Part shown: piece by piece, positions 1 to 12,414 of the stretch
How positions within the stretch are numbered: the stretch's first letter is position 1
How the letters are laid out: each line of letters opens with the position of its first letter
Made by a program: the position numbers and the translations under genes
The notes under the pieces: generated by a model
The model's database searches: none
What the model saw: the letters and a program-made list of their open reading frames with translations, nothing else
What the model was told of the DNA's origin: nothing
Assembly (NCBI GenBank): GCA_019916065.1
Contig: CM034242.1
Coordinates: 13,764,823-13,828,822 of the forward strand
Length of the DNA: 64,000 bases
Origin: Vitellaria paradoxa
Lineage: Eukaryota > Streptophyta > Magnoliopsida > Ericales > Sapotaceae
Direction of reading: 5' to 3'

Positions 1-2230
1 TTTTGGCTAAGCTCTTACATTTTAAATATACATAAATACCATTAAAACCTAGATACACATTAACTATTAACTCTCAACAAATTATAGGTATTTTAGATAA
101 TTTATGACAGTCATTCTAATTTAACTCTCCATATTTACCAAAACTACCCTCAATACCTAATTACAATTAATTATTATCTCGTAACAAATTAAGGGTATTA
201 TAGGTAATTTATAACACCCATGTTCTAAATTAATTCTCGATGTTCACTAAAACGGTTTTTGATTCTCTGCTAAATTATCTTCGATTTTTTGTGTTGTTCA
301 CCATATCATTGTTCACAATTTTTTATTCTCTACCAAATTCTCTCAGATTTTATTCGTAGTTTTTTATTCTTAACCAAATTTTCTCAAATTTTTTGGGTCA
401 TTCGTCATATTACTGTTTATAGTTTTGATTCTATGCCAAATTCTATTAGATTCTTTTTCATCATATCATTGTTCATTCAACTCAAAATCTCTTCAACAAT
501 CTTATTCCTTGAAAAATGTAACTTCTTCAATTCTGTTTGCTAACCTTTAATATGTTCAAAATAAATTTTCCATATTCACCAAAATTACCCTCATACAGAT
601 TAGTTATTATCTTTTAACAAATTAAGGGTATTACAAGTAATTTATAATACTTATATTCTAAATTAACCCTTGATGTTCTCTTAAACAGTTTTTGATTATC
701 TACTAAATTCTCTCAGATTCTTTGGCTAGTTCGTCGGATAATTGTTCACAGTTTTTGATTCCCTGCCAAATTCTCTCAAATTCTATCTAGAGTTTTTTTA
801 TTCTTTGGCAAATTTTCTCAGATTCTGTTCATAGTTTTAATTCTCTACCAAATTCTCTTAAATTCTTTTTTGTCAAATCATGTTCATTCAACTCAAAAGC
901 TCTTTAACAGTCTCGTTTCGTCAAAAAGGTAATTTTTAAACTCTATCTACTAATAGTGAACATATTCTAAATTAACTCTCTATGTTCACCACCCTCAACA
1001 CCTAAATACACATTAAATATTATCTCCTAACAAATTTAGGGTATTATAGGTAATTTATAACATCCATGTTCTAAATTGACTCTCTATGTTCACCAAAATA
1101 GTTTTTAATTCTCTGTTAAATTATCTCAGATTCTTTGGGTTGTTCATCGGATCATTGTTCACAATTTTTCATTTTCTACCAAATTCTCTTAGATTCTATT
1201 TATAGTTATTCTTTAGGTTGTTCACTAGATTATTGTTCATAGTTTTTGATTCTCTACTAAATTCTCTCATATTCTGTTTATAGGTTTTTTTTTTCCTACC
1301 AAATTCTCTGAGAATCTTTAGGTGGTCCATAGGATCACTAGTCATAGTTTTTGATTCTCTGCTAAATTCTCTCAAATTCTTTTTTCGCAAGATCACTGTT
1401 CATTCAATTCAAAATCTCTTCAATAATCGTATTCCTTCGAAACGGTAATTTTTTCAACTCTGTCTGCTAATGTTAAACACATTCTAAATTAAATTTATCT
1501 TCACCAAAACTACCTTCAGCACTTAAATAAACATTGACTATTATGTCTTAACAAATTGAGGGTATTATAGATAATTTATAACATCATGTTCTAAATTAAC
1601 TCTCCATGTTCACTGAAAACAGTTTTTGATTCTCTACTAAATTCTCTCAGATACTTTGGGTTGTTCATCGGATTGTTGCTCACAGTTTTTTATTCTCCAC
1701 CAAATTCTCTTAGATTCTTTTTCGTTAGATCATTATTCATTAAACTCAAAAACTCTTCAACAATCTTATTCCTTCAAAAATGTAATCTCCTTAACTCTGT
1801 CTACTAATCTTGAACATGTTTTAAATTAACTCTCTATGTTCATCAAAACTATCCTCAGCACCTAAATACACATTAACTCTCAACGAATTAAGGGTATACT
1901 AGGTAATTTATAGCATCACATTCTAAATTAACTTTCTATGTTCATCAAAATAGTTTTTGATTCTCTGCAAAATTCTCTCAAATTCTTTAGGTTGTTCATC
2001 GGATCATTGTTCATAGGTTTTGATTCTTTGCCAAATTCTCGCATATTCTTTTTTGTCAGATCACTATTCATTCAACTCAAAAGCTCTTCAACAATCTCAT
2101 TCCTTAAAAAAAGGTAATTTTTCAATCCTGTTTGCTAATCTTGACCATGTCTAAATTAACTCTTAATATTTACCAAAACTATTCTTAACAACTAAATACA
2201 CATTAACTATTATCTCTTAATAAATTAAGT
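1..2230. repeat. Degenerate tandem repeat array
   Basis: Two alternating blocks recur across this stretch. One contains the phrase AAATTAAGGGTATTATAGG followed by a TAATTTATAAC-type tail and a TTCTAAATTAACTCT-type segment; versions of it lie near 80, 190, 625, 1040, 1560 and 1890, with a decayed copy near 2220. The other is made of shorter subunits of the type TTTTTGATTCTCTGCCAAAT with ATTCTCTCAGATTCTTT and GGTTGTTCATCGGATCATTG. Spacing of the main phrase varies (roughly 330 to 520 bp), so this is a higher-order array with internal gains and losses. No coding capacity is apparent. It reaches the left edge and may continue beyond it. Confidence 0.8.
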
Positions 2231-3244
2231 GTACAAAGTGTTAGACCATTAGGAAGTAACACTTTCATTAGATAGTTATTATTGAAATGAGGATGTTAAA
2301 ATGGACGTGTAGTAATTGATAAAAAAAAAAAAAAGATAAGAATTGACAAGCAACTAATACCAACATTATTCTTTATTAGTGTAAAGAAATTGATGCAACA
2401 CTAATAAAAGAGAATTTGAGAAAATATCGTTTAAGATAATTTAATCATATCTAACATAAAAATATAAGGGTGAATCAATCAGGAAGAGTGGTTGGATCAA
2501 ATAAAAGATTTAAATATCACAAAAAATAAATCTAATATTAAATTATATTGAAATTATAAATAAAACCTAATTTCCTCTATCTTAATGAAAAATATAACCT
2601 TTGTGGAAAATGAATGGATTTAAAGGATTCATCTAATTAATTCCAACTAATTTGAGATTAAAGATTTATTGTGTTGAGTTTTTGAAAATCTTTAAACAAT
2701 GTGCGGGATTCAAACCCAAATGAGCTCTGGGGAAGTTTAATGACCCTATCAATAGGCCATGTCATAAGCTTGTTGTGCTGTGCCATGGGGAATTTTTTGG
2801 CTAATTATTTGGATTATTCTAGACTTCCAAAAACAAAATACTTAAATTTTAATTATTATACTAAATGTTTTAAAGAAATTGTTATTCTACTAAAATATTT
2901 TATCAAAAAAAAATATTAGAATGATATGATAATGCAAAATATTAATAAAAATATATTTTAATGACTTATTGATTCTAAAATAATAAAATTTAGATACCTA
3001 TAAAATTATTATTATTATAATTCTTTTTTTAATAAAATATTCTTATTATATGGCCTTCCTCGTATTTTAAATGTCATATTTTTAAAAAAGTTACAATTAT
3101 ATCTCATATTTTTTTTATCAATTTTTGCTAATATTGATGTACATGGGATACTTGTGTACATAAATATTTACTTTTAATTAATAGTAAACTAATATTAATT
3201 TTGAAAAATTTATATAACAATATAGTGCATGATTTGATATTTAT
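2231..3244. other. AT-rich intergenic spacer
   Basis: Apart from poly(A/T) runs and AT-rich sequence, nothing coding is visible. A short stretch at about 2700-2800 is less AT-rich and looks like transposon debris, but it matches nothing I can name. Confidence 0.6.
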
Positions 3245-3860
3245 ATATTCTCAACCGTTGGATTTATTCATTAGTCAAGATTAATTCTTTTTCTTTTCAC
3301 TTTACTTATTTTTTTGTCACTTCATATGAAAATATAATCTTCCATTCATTCTTTTTTTTTTTTCTAATTATTTTTATGTATAAAAACTTTTAAATTAATA
3401 TTTTAAAAATGTGATAATATTTATAATAAATAATAAAATTTTACACATTTATTAAATAATGTACTGATACCAATTAGATAAAGTTAACTAAATTTTTTAT
3501 TTAAAAAATGAAATTTAAACTTTAATTTTCTTAAAAAATTTACAAAAAATTAAAATTTCAATTTTATTATGCTTAATACTTAAACTTTAAATATATATAC
3601 TTTTATACTATTTGTGTCATTTATGTAATAAAGAAGCTCAAAATTTTAAATTTGGGATGTTTTCAACTATTAGATTTACTCAGTGACAAGAAATATTTTT
3701 ATTTTTCTTTCTGTTTTTGTTGTCTTTTCTATAATTTCATATGGAAATACAATCTCTTATTTTTCTCATATTTTTTAAAATATTTTTTATAGAAAAAGTT
3801 TTTAAATTAATATTTTTTAAAAAGTTAATGAATTTTACACATTGATTAAATACTGTATAA
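3245..3860. repeat. Diverged direct repeat, spacing about 415 bp
   Basis: A block starting near 3245 (CTCAACCGTTGGATTTATTC, later CACTTCATATGAAAATATAA) is repeated in diverged form from about 3660 (TTTCAACTATTAGATTTACT, later ATTTCATATGGAAATACAAT). Both copies continue into an AAACTTTTAAATTAATATTT-like segment. The arrangement fits two units of an old tandem duplication or two insertions of one AT-rich element. Confidence 0.5.
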
Positions 3861-4177
3861 ATACTTTACCCCTTTTGTCAGTGATTTTTATTTTCTATAA
3901 TTTTTTATGTAAATTTATTTTATAAATTTAAATTTAAATTTAAATTATTAGTACGTCAAATTATATTTATGCGTATTTAGGAACGAGAATTTGTTAGTAC
4001 TTGACATATTACACCGTGGTTGACGTTATCGAGTTGCCACACCGACACATCTGTGATTCGTTACTGACCGCTCGATCAATCTCAACTGGGAACCATAATA
4101 CCAACTGGAAAAAGGATTCACAGACGACGATCACAGCAGATATTTTCTCTCCCCAGCCGACCTGCCTGCGCTCCACT

Positions 4178-4190
4178 CTTTATAGGGTTT
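4178..4190 (+). promoter_or_regulatory. Candidate core promoter with telo-box-like motif
   Basis: About 110-120 bp upstream of the G-patch start codon lies CTTTATAGGGTTT, which combines a weak TATA-like TTTATA with TAGGGTTT (4183-4190), the reverse of the telo-box core AAACCCTA. In plants this motif near transcription starts is established for genes of translation and ribosome biogenesis, which would suit a nucleolar protein. The transcription start has not been mapped, so assignment to this gene is inference. Confidence 0.4.
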
Positions 4191-4298
4191 CTTTAGCTTT
4201 CTACGACTCCCTTTTCTTCCCTCTCGGCGCGGCTATCTCTGCTTCGGGGGGGAGAGGGGCGGCTGTTATTGCCGGCGAACTAAAACGGAGAGAAAAAC

Positions 4299-7200
4299 AT
4301 GGCGGCGCCTGAAGCTTCAGTTTGCTACGTCGGAATCCGGAGAAATTCCGCCGCTTTTCGCCTCATGAAACAAATGGTTGGTTCCCTATATGTATTCACG
4401 CAGATAATAGGGTTTAATCAAGTTGCTTCACCTCAGTTCTCAACGTGTGTACATTTATATGAAGTTTGACGGTGTGAAAATGTCGTTGTTGTAGGGGTGG
4501 GAAGAAGGGGAAGGCCTTGGAAAGGACAAGCAAGGGATCAAAGGGTACGTCAGGGTTAAGAACAAGCAAGACACTACAGGTTTTTTCTTTTTCCCTGTTC
4601 TTGGCTCTCATTTTTGTTTTCATTTACGAAATTATGCTTTGTTTGGTTGCGTGGAACAGTTGAGAAAGCTTTTTTTCTTTTTTCCCCGATTATTTTTTTT
4701 CTGAATGAAAAGAGCTTTTCATTTCTTAGAAGAAATAACAACAATTGGAGACATAATTCAGATGTTAGTATATGTTGTTTTCATTTTTGTTTTATTGTCT
4801 TCTTTTCTTGCAGCAGCCAAACAGTGATATTATCAAAAATTTGGTGGCATTTGTCAATTTGTAACTGAGAATTTTCTTTTTTGAAATTACAACAGGTATT
4901 GGTGTAGATGAGGCAAAAAACAATTGGGCTTTCGACACATCTCAGTTTGACAGCATCCTCAAGAGATTGAAAGTGGTAATTGTCACAGTTCCCCTTCAAT
5001 AATACATTGGCTATAAATTTCGTTGTTCTTAGCTATCTCTATCTGACTGTTATGTTTATTTCTGTAGCAAGCTTCAGGAATCAGTCGGGAAGGTACAAGA
5101 AGAAGAAAAAAGTGAATTTATATTGCACTTAATTTAATTATGTAGTTTGCTGAGGATCATCTTATACATACATCTTACAGCTGCGAAAAAGGATGACGCC
5201 CAAGAGGTTGACCCTGGAGTCATCACAGAAACTAATGCACCTAAAGAGAGTAAGGATACAATTGTCAAGCCTACGCGGCCCCAAGGAAGGTCAATTTGAC
5301 TGACTCTTTCTTTAATTCTTGTGTATCCCATATGTTTGATATTGGATTTTTGTTAATTCTAGATCCACTTTTTGAGGGTTTTTTCGCCTCCCTGAATAAT
5401 CACCAGGTATAAGAAGAGGGAGAGAGGGAAGTTTGTTGATGCATATTCTTCTAAGGATCTTGAAGGAATACTTGTGAGTTACTAATTTCGGTGTTTCCCC
5501 CATCAAAATTTAGGCCTTTGTGTTTCTTTTCCAGTGTGTCTGAAGCAAGTGTTTTCACATAGTTATTTTTCAATTTTTCGTTGTTAAATTTTGTTATTTA
5601 GGTCACATTTTGTGTGAAGGTGCCAAATTATTTTTATTGGATCTTTAGCGTGTGCGTGGAGGTTTGCTTATTTTTGCTTGCTTTGGCTAATTTGTATATA
5701 TTGAATACTTGTATATTATGCATATATTGAAGAGATCAAGGCTTTCTCTTTCTTTTTTGGGGGGGGGGGGGTGGTGGTGGTGGGGTGTTATACCATGTTT
5801 GGATCAAATTCTAGTTTTGTTGATAACATGCAAGGGTAACTAAGTTTTAGGGCTATTTGTTTCTTCCCTCATCTTTTATACATTAGTTGCATCCTCTTAG
5901 AACTTTCTTTTTAAGATATCTTTTTCTTATCTATACCCAAAAAAAAAAAAAAAGTCCTTGTATAGTTTTTGGGTTGTTGCCAATTTTTTTTTGGTTGTAA
6001 CTTCAATGGATTTAGATTCCAACTAGACTGTTGTAATCCTACCCAGAATTCATAGTCTAGATTGATTGCTTTAGAACATGGTTTTAAAATTTCATGAAGT
6101 TATGTAATTATTTATTGATGGGGGCAAGCGGAAGTGAGAGTCGTGAAAATTGTGTGTTGAGCTACAACCAAGTGTATCAAAATGAATAAACTTGTATCAA
6201 AGGATATGAATGAAAAGAGAAGTGAAAAACGAGACTTTGGATCTGCAGTTTGTATTAAATATATAGGCTGTAATACAGATATTGAATTACATTAGCAGTT
6301 CGAAGACTTCAAAGTTGTATCGTGCAGATTGCCTAGGTTCTGTTTCCAGCAAAGCAGAGTGCTTTGCTTTACAGATGCAAGAAGTGTTCTTGCTTTTGAT
6401 GATTTTTTTTTTTTTTTTTTTGAGGCTATAAAAATGCAAAAGATGTATACACAATTCATAGATGTGCATGGAAGGTTGCAGAAGGATAAATTCCTTCATG
6501 TCGGAGATGAAAGGTTCTTCTTGGAGTCTTCAATTCATCTTGACTTGTATGCACTGAATCATTTATGCATCTAGATTATTCTTTGTTTAGGTAAATACAA
6601 ATCAACATTCCAACATTTATTTAGTTTTGTGAAAAAGTGGATTTATATTAATTGACATAATTTGGAAGTCAAAATTTAGCCAAAAAAGTTTCCCTAAGAA
6701 AATTCACCCTAAATTTGGAATGTTTGATGAAATTGGCAAATATTGTGATTTGTAATTGAGGACTAGGATTGGCTTTTAATATTATTTATTAGATTGGTTG
6801 AAATTGGGTGAATTTTGAAAAATCAGTTTCAAAGTTTTGGTTAAAAAAATAACAGATTTAATTTTCAATATGATGATATTTTTTGGTAAAAATTATACCT
6901 GTGCATTCCAAGTTATATATGTTGAGAGTATAAGTTATATATGTTGAGCTTTTAGCTGAGATGGTAGGTAATGGTCTAACATGGTATTGGAGGGTGTGTT
7001 TGGATTGGGGATTTGGTAAGGGAAAAGAAAATGAAAGGAAAAAGGAGAAAAATACGAAGGAAACATAAAATCCCATATGCATGTTCTTATTTGAGTGGAT
7101 TAGAAAATATAAGGAAATAAAAGGAACTCATCAGTAAAACTTTTTTTCTAGTTTAATTATTTTTACAAATCCTGTACCTTTTTCTTTTCATTTTCTAACA

Positions 7201-10200
7201 CAAAACAAACAAAATAAGTAATTTGAACCTCCTTCCTTTTCTTTTTCATTGACAAATCTTTTTTCTAAACACGCCGTAAGTTTATTAGTTCACTTAAAAT
7301 CTCACCACCAACCTAAATAGTCAATAGTTGTATGAGTATGGCCTTGTTAAAAAAAAAAAAAGATGCCACGCATAAGGGGTGTGTTGTAAGTATAAAATAA
7401 TGGTTCGAATAATAGAAAGTTGCTCCTCTTTTTTGGAAGTAATAAAGTTGCTTCTATCTCTAGTTGTTTGAGCTTTTAGGTGAGATAGTAGCTTACAGTC
7501 TAACATGGTGCAGCCCTAAAGATTTCAGTAGTGCTCACTCATTGCCTTGTCTTCTTGCAGGGGACTTTCTTTAAAGTTATAACATAAATGGTCAAAGATG
7601 AGAGGATGGCCAATTAGCTTACCTTTTATTGGATATGATTGATGGCTGTAGTCTAGTCTTTTAGATATTGGCTCACAGTGGTCTACCTTCACCTGAACCA
7701 ATGAGTTTCATGGACTGTCCGATAGTTTCAAGTGCCTAAATAGGGACAAGTTATAAATAGAAAGCAATATTCTTTTATGTTTTCCCCCCTGTGGGGAAAT
7801 GCAACCCAGCACACCATGTCAATGGAAAGCAATATTCTCTATAACGGCTATGAATCCTCCTAAAACCTACTGGATCACCATGCATTCAGATGATGAGAAT
7901 ATTTCAGTCTACCATATCCCTTTGCTTAGACCAAGGTCTGGCTAAATCAACTAGTTTGAAGATGCAGTTAGAATTGTTTGGAGTGCTTACCCCCAACCCA
8001 GTATACTGGTGATTCAGCTGTTAAAGAGTGGCTGTGAACAATTTAAACAAGAAAAATTTTGAAGCTTCTATAGTGGAAAGGCGTGTATACTTTTGCTAGA
8101 ATTAGTGCAATTAGAAACCATCTCCTGCATTGATATTTTGAGCTTTTGATTCAACTTAAAAATATTTGATGTCCAAAAATAATGGTATCTGAATTTGTAA
8201 TTCTTAAATCTTAAATCTTGAATTGTAATTTTATTTTTAACAAATTTTGTAATCTTGTATCACCTCTTACAAGAAACCACTCTTTGAATTTGCTTACTTT
8301 GTTGTGGGCTATGAAGCACAGATATGGATACGGGAGTGGGTACGGGTACGGGTACGGGATACGGCAATTTTCAAAAAATGAGGATACGGGTACGGCAGGG
8401 ATACGGCAAAAAAATAAAATAAAATATATATTTTATTTAAAATATTTTTGAAGATAACATCTTTATACTACTAAACATTATATAAATTACAATCATATAG
8501 CATGGAAAATATCATTCAATCCATAAATTAATATCATTCATATTCAAAACTACCAATATCATTCATACACAAAACACAAATATAAAAAAAAGTATTAAAT
8601 ACAATTTCATACATCCCAAAATAAAAATAGTTTTTTCATTTCCAAAATTTTAGTTGGATCCAACTTCAATCAACTCATCAGTCCCTTCTTCATTGACTCC
8701 TCCATCTCTATCTCCATAATATGTAAACAAGATAGATTCTAATTTAGGCTCATCAAGTGAGAGGTTGGCAACTTCAAGAATTCCAATTTCATCTAGGGAT
8801 TCAAACTTGTCTCCTGCTATGTCCCACATCTTGGTTTCTCCTTGATAGTATTGTGCGCTTTTCCTTGACAAAAGACGAAGATTGCTATGAATGAAAACCA
8901 AATCCTCTGCACGTTGAGGTGTCATTTTGTTTCTTCTCACCGAATGAATAAAGGAGTATGTGCTCCAATTTCTCTCACAACATGATGAGGATGCAGGTTG
9001 TGCAAGTAGCTTTAAAGCCACAGATTGAAGATGTGGAGCAAATGTGCCATGCATAGTCCACCAACTATGAGGATCATAATTCCATCTAGCTTGAATGGAA
9101 TCAAAATTGGAAAATGGACCCGTTTTAGCCGAAAACTTGGTACACTCCAACAGGGCCTTATTACGCTTCTCTGGATCATCAAAGTACTTTTTTAAGCATT
9201 TGTTTCGTCCAAGTGTTACCTCCTCATCCCTATGTGGAGGAACTCGTTTTGGATCCTCATAAAGCCATTGATCGGTATAATACCTAAAAAACAAATATTT
9301 AATTTAACAATTAATTTTTATATGTGAATTTTTAAATCCTACTAATAAAATTAATAAATTAAAATATTGAAATTACCTTGGGTTTAGCGAATGTGCCAAG
9401 CAATGAAGCGGGGTATTGTTCTTGTTCCACCGATCAACAAGAATTTCATGCACTACATTATAAAAGGTTGACTCCTCTTCCAATTGTTTTTTCTCATGCC
9501 TATATATTGCCATTCTCACTTGCTCAATCATTGTATCCCACATATCATAAACTAAGTGAAGACATGGCTTATCCGTATCACAAGCCCTAAGCATGTCGTA
9601 AATGGGTGCAGTAAAGGAAATGATGTAATCAATTTTCTCCCACCATATGTCATCCAATACTTTAGTGAAAACAAATCTTGCCTTCCCCACATCATCATCC
9701 TTATAACAAGCCCATTTATCACTAATTACCATAGTTCGAAGGCCTTGCTTTATGAGCTTGAATCTTCTAAGCATTACAATGGAAGAAGTGAATCGGGTTT
9801 CGGCAACTGAAAGCAACTTCAAAGGCACAAATTCATGGTATATTGCCAACCTCATACTATGATTAGTGATAAATTCTTTATCACCATAACATCTCCAATA
9901 ACATCACTAATCCATGAACATTCTTCAAAAGTGAAAGCATTATTCTCAACATTTTTTGCGGCACAAATGTTTTTCAATGCAAGATTGAGAGTATGCACAA
10001 CACAAGGTGTCCATACAATGTGAGAAAATTGTGACTCAATTAACTGTCCTGCTGCCTTACAATTTGGAGCATTGTCTGTTATCACTTGGACTACATTTTG
10101 GGGTCCAACCTCTATGATTACTTCTTTCATCAAATTTGCAATAAAATACTTGTCTTTGGTTTCCCCCGTGCAATCAACCGCTTTAAGAAACATAGGCCCA

Positions 10201-12359
10201 CCTTCTATCACCGCCATAAAATTAATTAAGGGCCTTCTTTGAGAGTCACTCCAACCATCACTAACAATGCTCACCCCTTTCTCACTCCATGTGCCTCTAA
10301 TAGGTTCTAATAACCTATCTATATTTGCCATTTCTTTTTAAAGCAATGTAGTTCTCAACAAATTGTATCCTAGCGGTGGGTATCCAGATATGTTGTTATT
10401 TGCCGCAAAAGAGTAAGAACTCACATAATACGGGTTTCTAGCCAAATGAAATGGCAAACTTGACGAGAAGAACATCCTAGCAATGTCACTGTGGAGATGA
10501 TCTCGAGCCCCCATATTAAAAGCCTTCAAAAGGCGATTGTCACTTGCACTCCCGCTGGAGCTTGTTTTTCTCTTTTTTGATTCAATTTCTTGTTGTGCTT
10601 GAGTAAAAGATATGCCACCAAATGACGAAGGAGGGCTAGGAGGCAAAGGCACCTTCTTTGGTTGTGTGCTTTTTTGCCTCAACTCTACCTCTTCTTCCAG
10701 TTTTTGAAATTCAGAAATTTCCTTGTTAGTAACTTTGGAACACACTGCAATTCCAACGTTCTTGATTTTCAACAAATGTGCCCTCACCCTAGTGTATGAA
10801 CCCTTGTATTCTAGACGGCAAAAATTACACTGAAATTGAGAATTGCCTCCTCCTCTTTTGCCACTTTTTTCCATCTTCATTACATATTTCCAAAGTGGCT
10901 TATTCTCATCACAATCAGAAACAGGAGTGACACTAGCAATTGAAGTGGACATGTTTTCAAAACAGTGGCTGTGATAAAAAAAAATAGAATTAGAGAGCAA
11001 AAAAATTTAAAGCCTAATAAAAAAAGTTAGATTAAATTTTCAATCTATTTTCAATTTGTGTTTTAAAACTATAATCTCCAAATTTTAAAATTCATATATT
11101 TTCAATTTATACCGCTATTCTAATATCAATACAACACAAATTTAGAATAAAAAAATGAAAAGAAAGCTGTGCACAAACAAATGAAAGCAGCGAAATAAGC
11201 AGGAAATTAAGCAGCGAAAGCAGTGAAATACAGCCAGAAATTAAAAAAAAAAATGAAATATAGCCAGAAATTAAGTAGCGAAAGCAGCGAAATACAGTCA
11301 GAAATTAAAAAAATGAAAAACAGCCGGCAATTTAAAAAAAAAACAGCAAGAGGCGACAGTGAGAAATGGAACATCGTGAGATAGAAAAAGAAGTGAGGGA
11401 GGGAGCAGCGAGAGAGAGAGAGAGAGAGAGAGAGCGCAGCTTGAGAGATAGAGAGAGCAGTGTAGAGACTGCAATGAAAAAGAAGAATAAAACAGAAAAA
11501 AAAAACTTACCTTACAGGTCGCTGGAGGTTGCCGGAGGGGGCGCCACAACCGGCGAGATCGTCGAGACTGTTGGTGTCGAGCAAACGTGTACCGTCGTCA
11601 AGGTCTAGGGTTTTTTTATCCTTCACGCGTCTCAGGTATACGTAAGAGAAGAATAAGTATTAAACTATATTTTAGTTAATTACGGTTTGACCCCTACTAA
11701 AATTTTATCATATCAATTTTACCCCAAAAAAGTTTTAAAATATTATGTTTGGACCCCCGCCGTATCCTGGAAGTATCCTTGCCGTATCCTGCGCGTATCC
11801 TAACCGTATTCTATCCAAAATTTTAAAATAAAAAAATCGGATACGTCACGTGGCGTATCCGATGCGTATCCGATACGTATCCTGCCGTATCCGAGCCGTA
11901 TTCGTATCCCCGGAGTATCCGATACGAGTACGGCACCTAATTTGAAGTATCCGTGCTTCATAGGTTGTGGGTGTAATTGGTCACATTCTTCTAGAATTCC
12001 TGTCCAACCAAGCATGGATGCTAAGCTGAAGTTTTTTTTTTTGTTCTTTTTCTTTTTTCTGTTTTTTACTTAATTTAAATTTCACCGCTTAGTTTTGTTG
12101 GCGTTGCATGCTTCAGGTAAAAAAGGCTGAGCAATCTCCTCAGATAAACTCTAATCAGGGCATTGTATCCGAGTTGGTGGAAGAATCTGAAAATCGTGCT
12201 TTTGATGTTAAAGGTAAGTACAGCTAGACAGGAAGCAGTTATTTTTCCTTGTAATGGATGACATTTGTTTGCACATTCTTGATAAAAGCCTGCTTGACTC
12301 TTCAATTTATTGTTCTAATATAATAATGCCAGTTTGTAAACCTTTTAAATTTATCTAAG

Positions 12360-12414
<55 letters not shown>

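Noticed and set aside
1..2230. Possible CRISPR-like array
   Set aside because: Unit spacing is irregular, the intervening sequence is itself repeated, and the context is a plant nuclear genome.
4001..4312. Open frame of 103 codons overlapping the G-patch start
   Set aside because: It covers the promoter and 5' UTR in a different frame from the G-patch start and has no recognisable domain.
8218..8451. Open frame with Gly-Tyr repeats
   Set aside because: It is a translation of the GGATACGG subterminal repeats of the hAT element.
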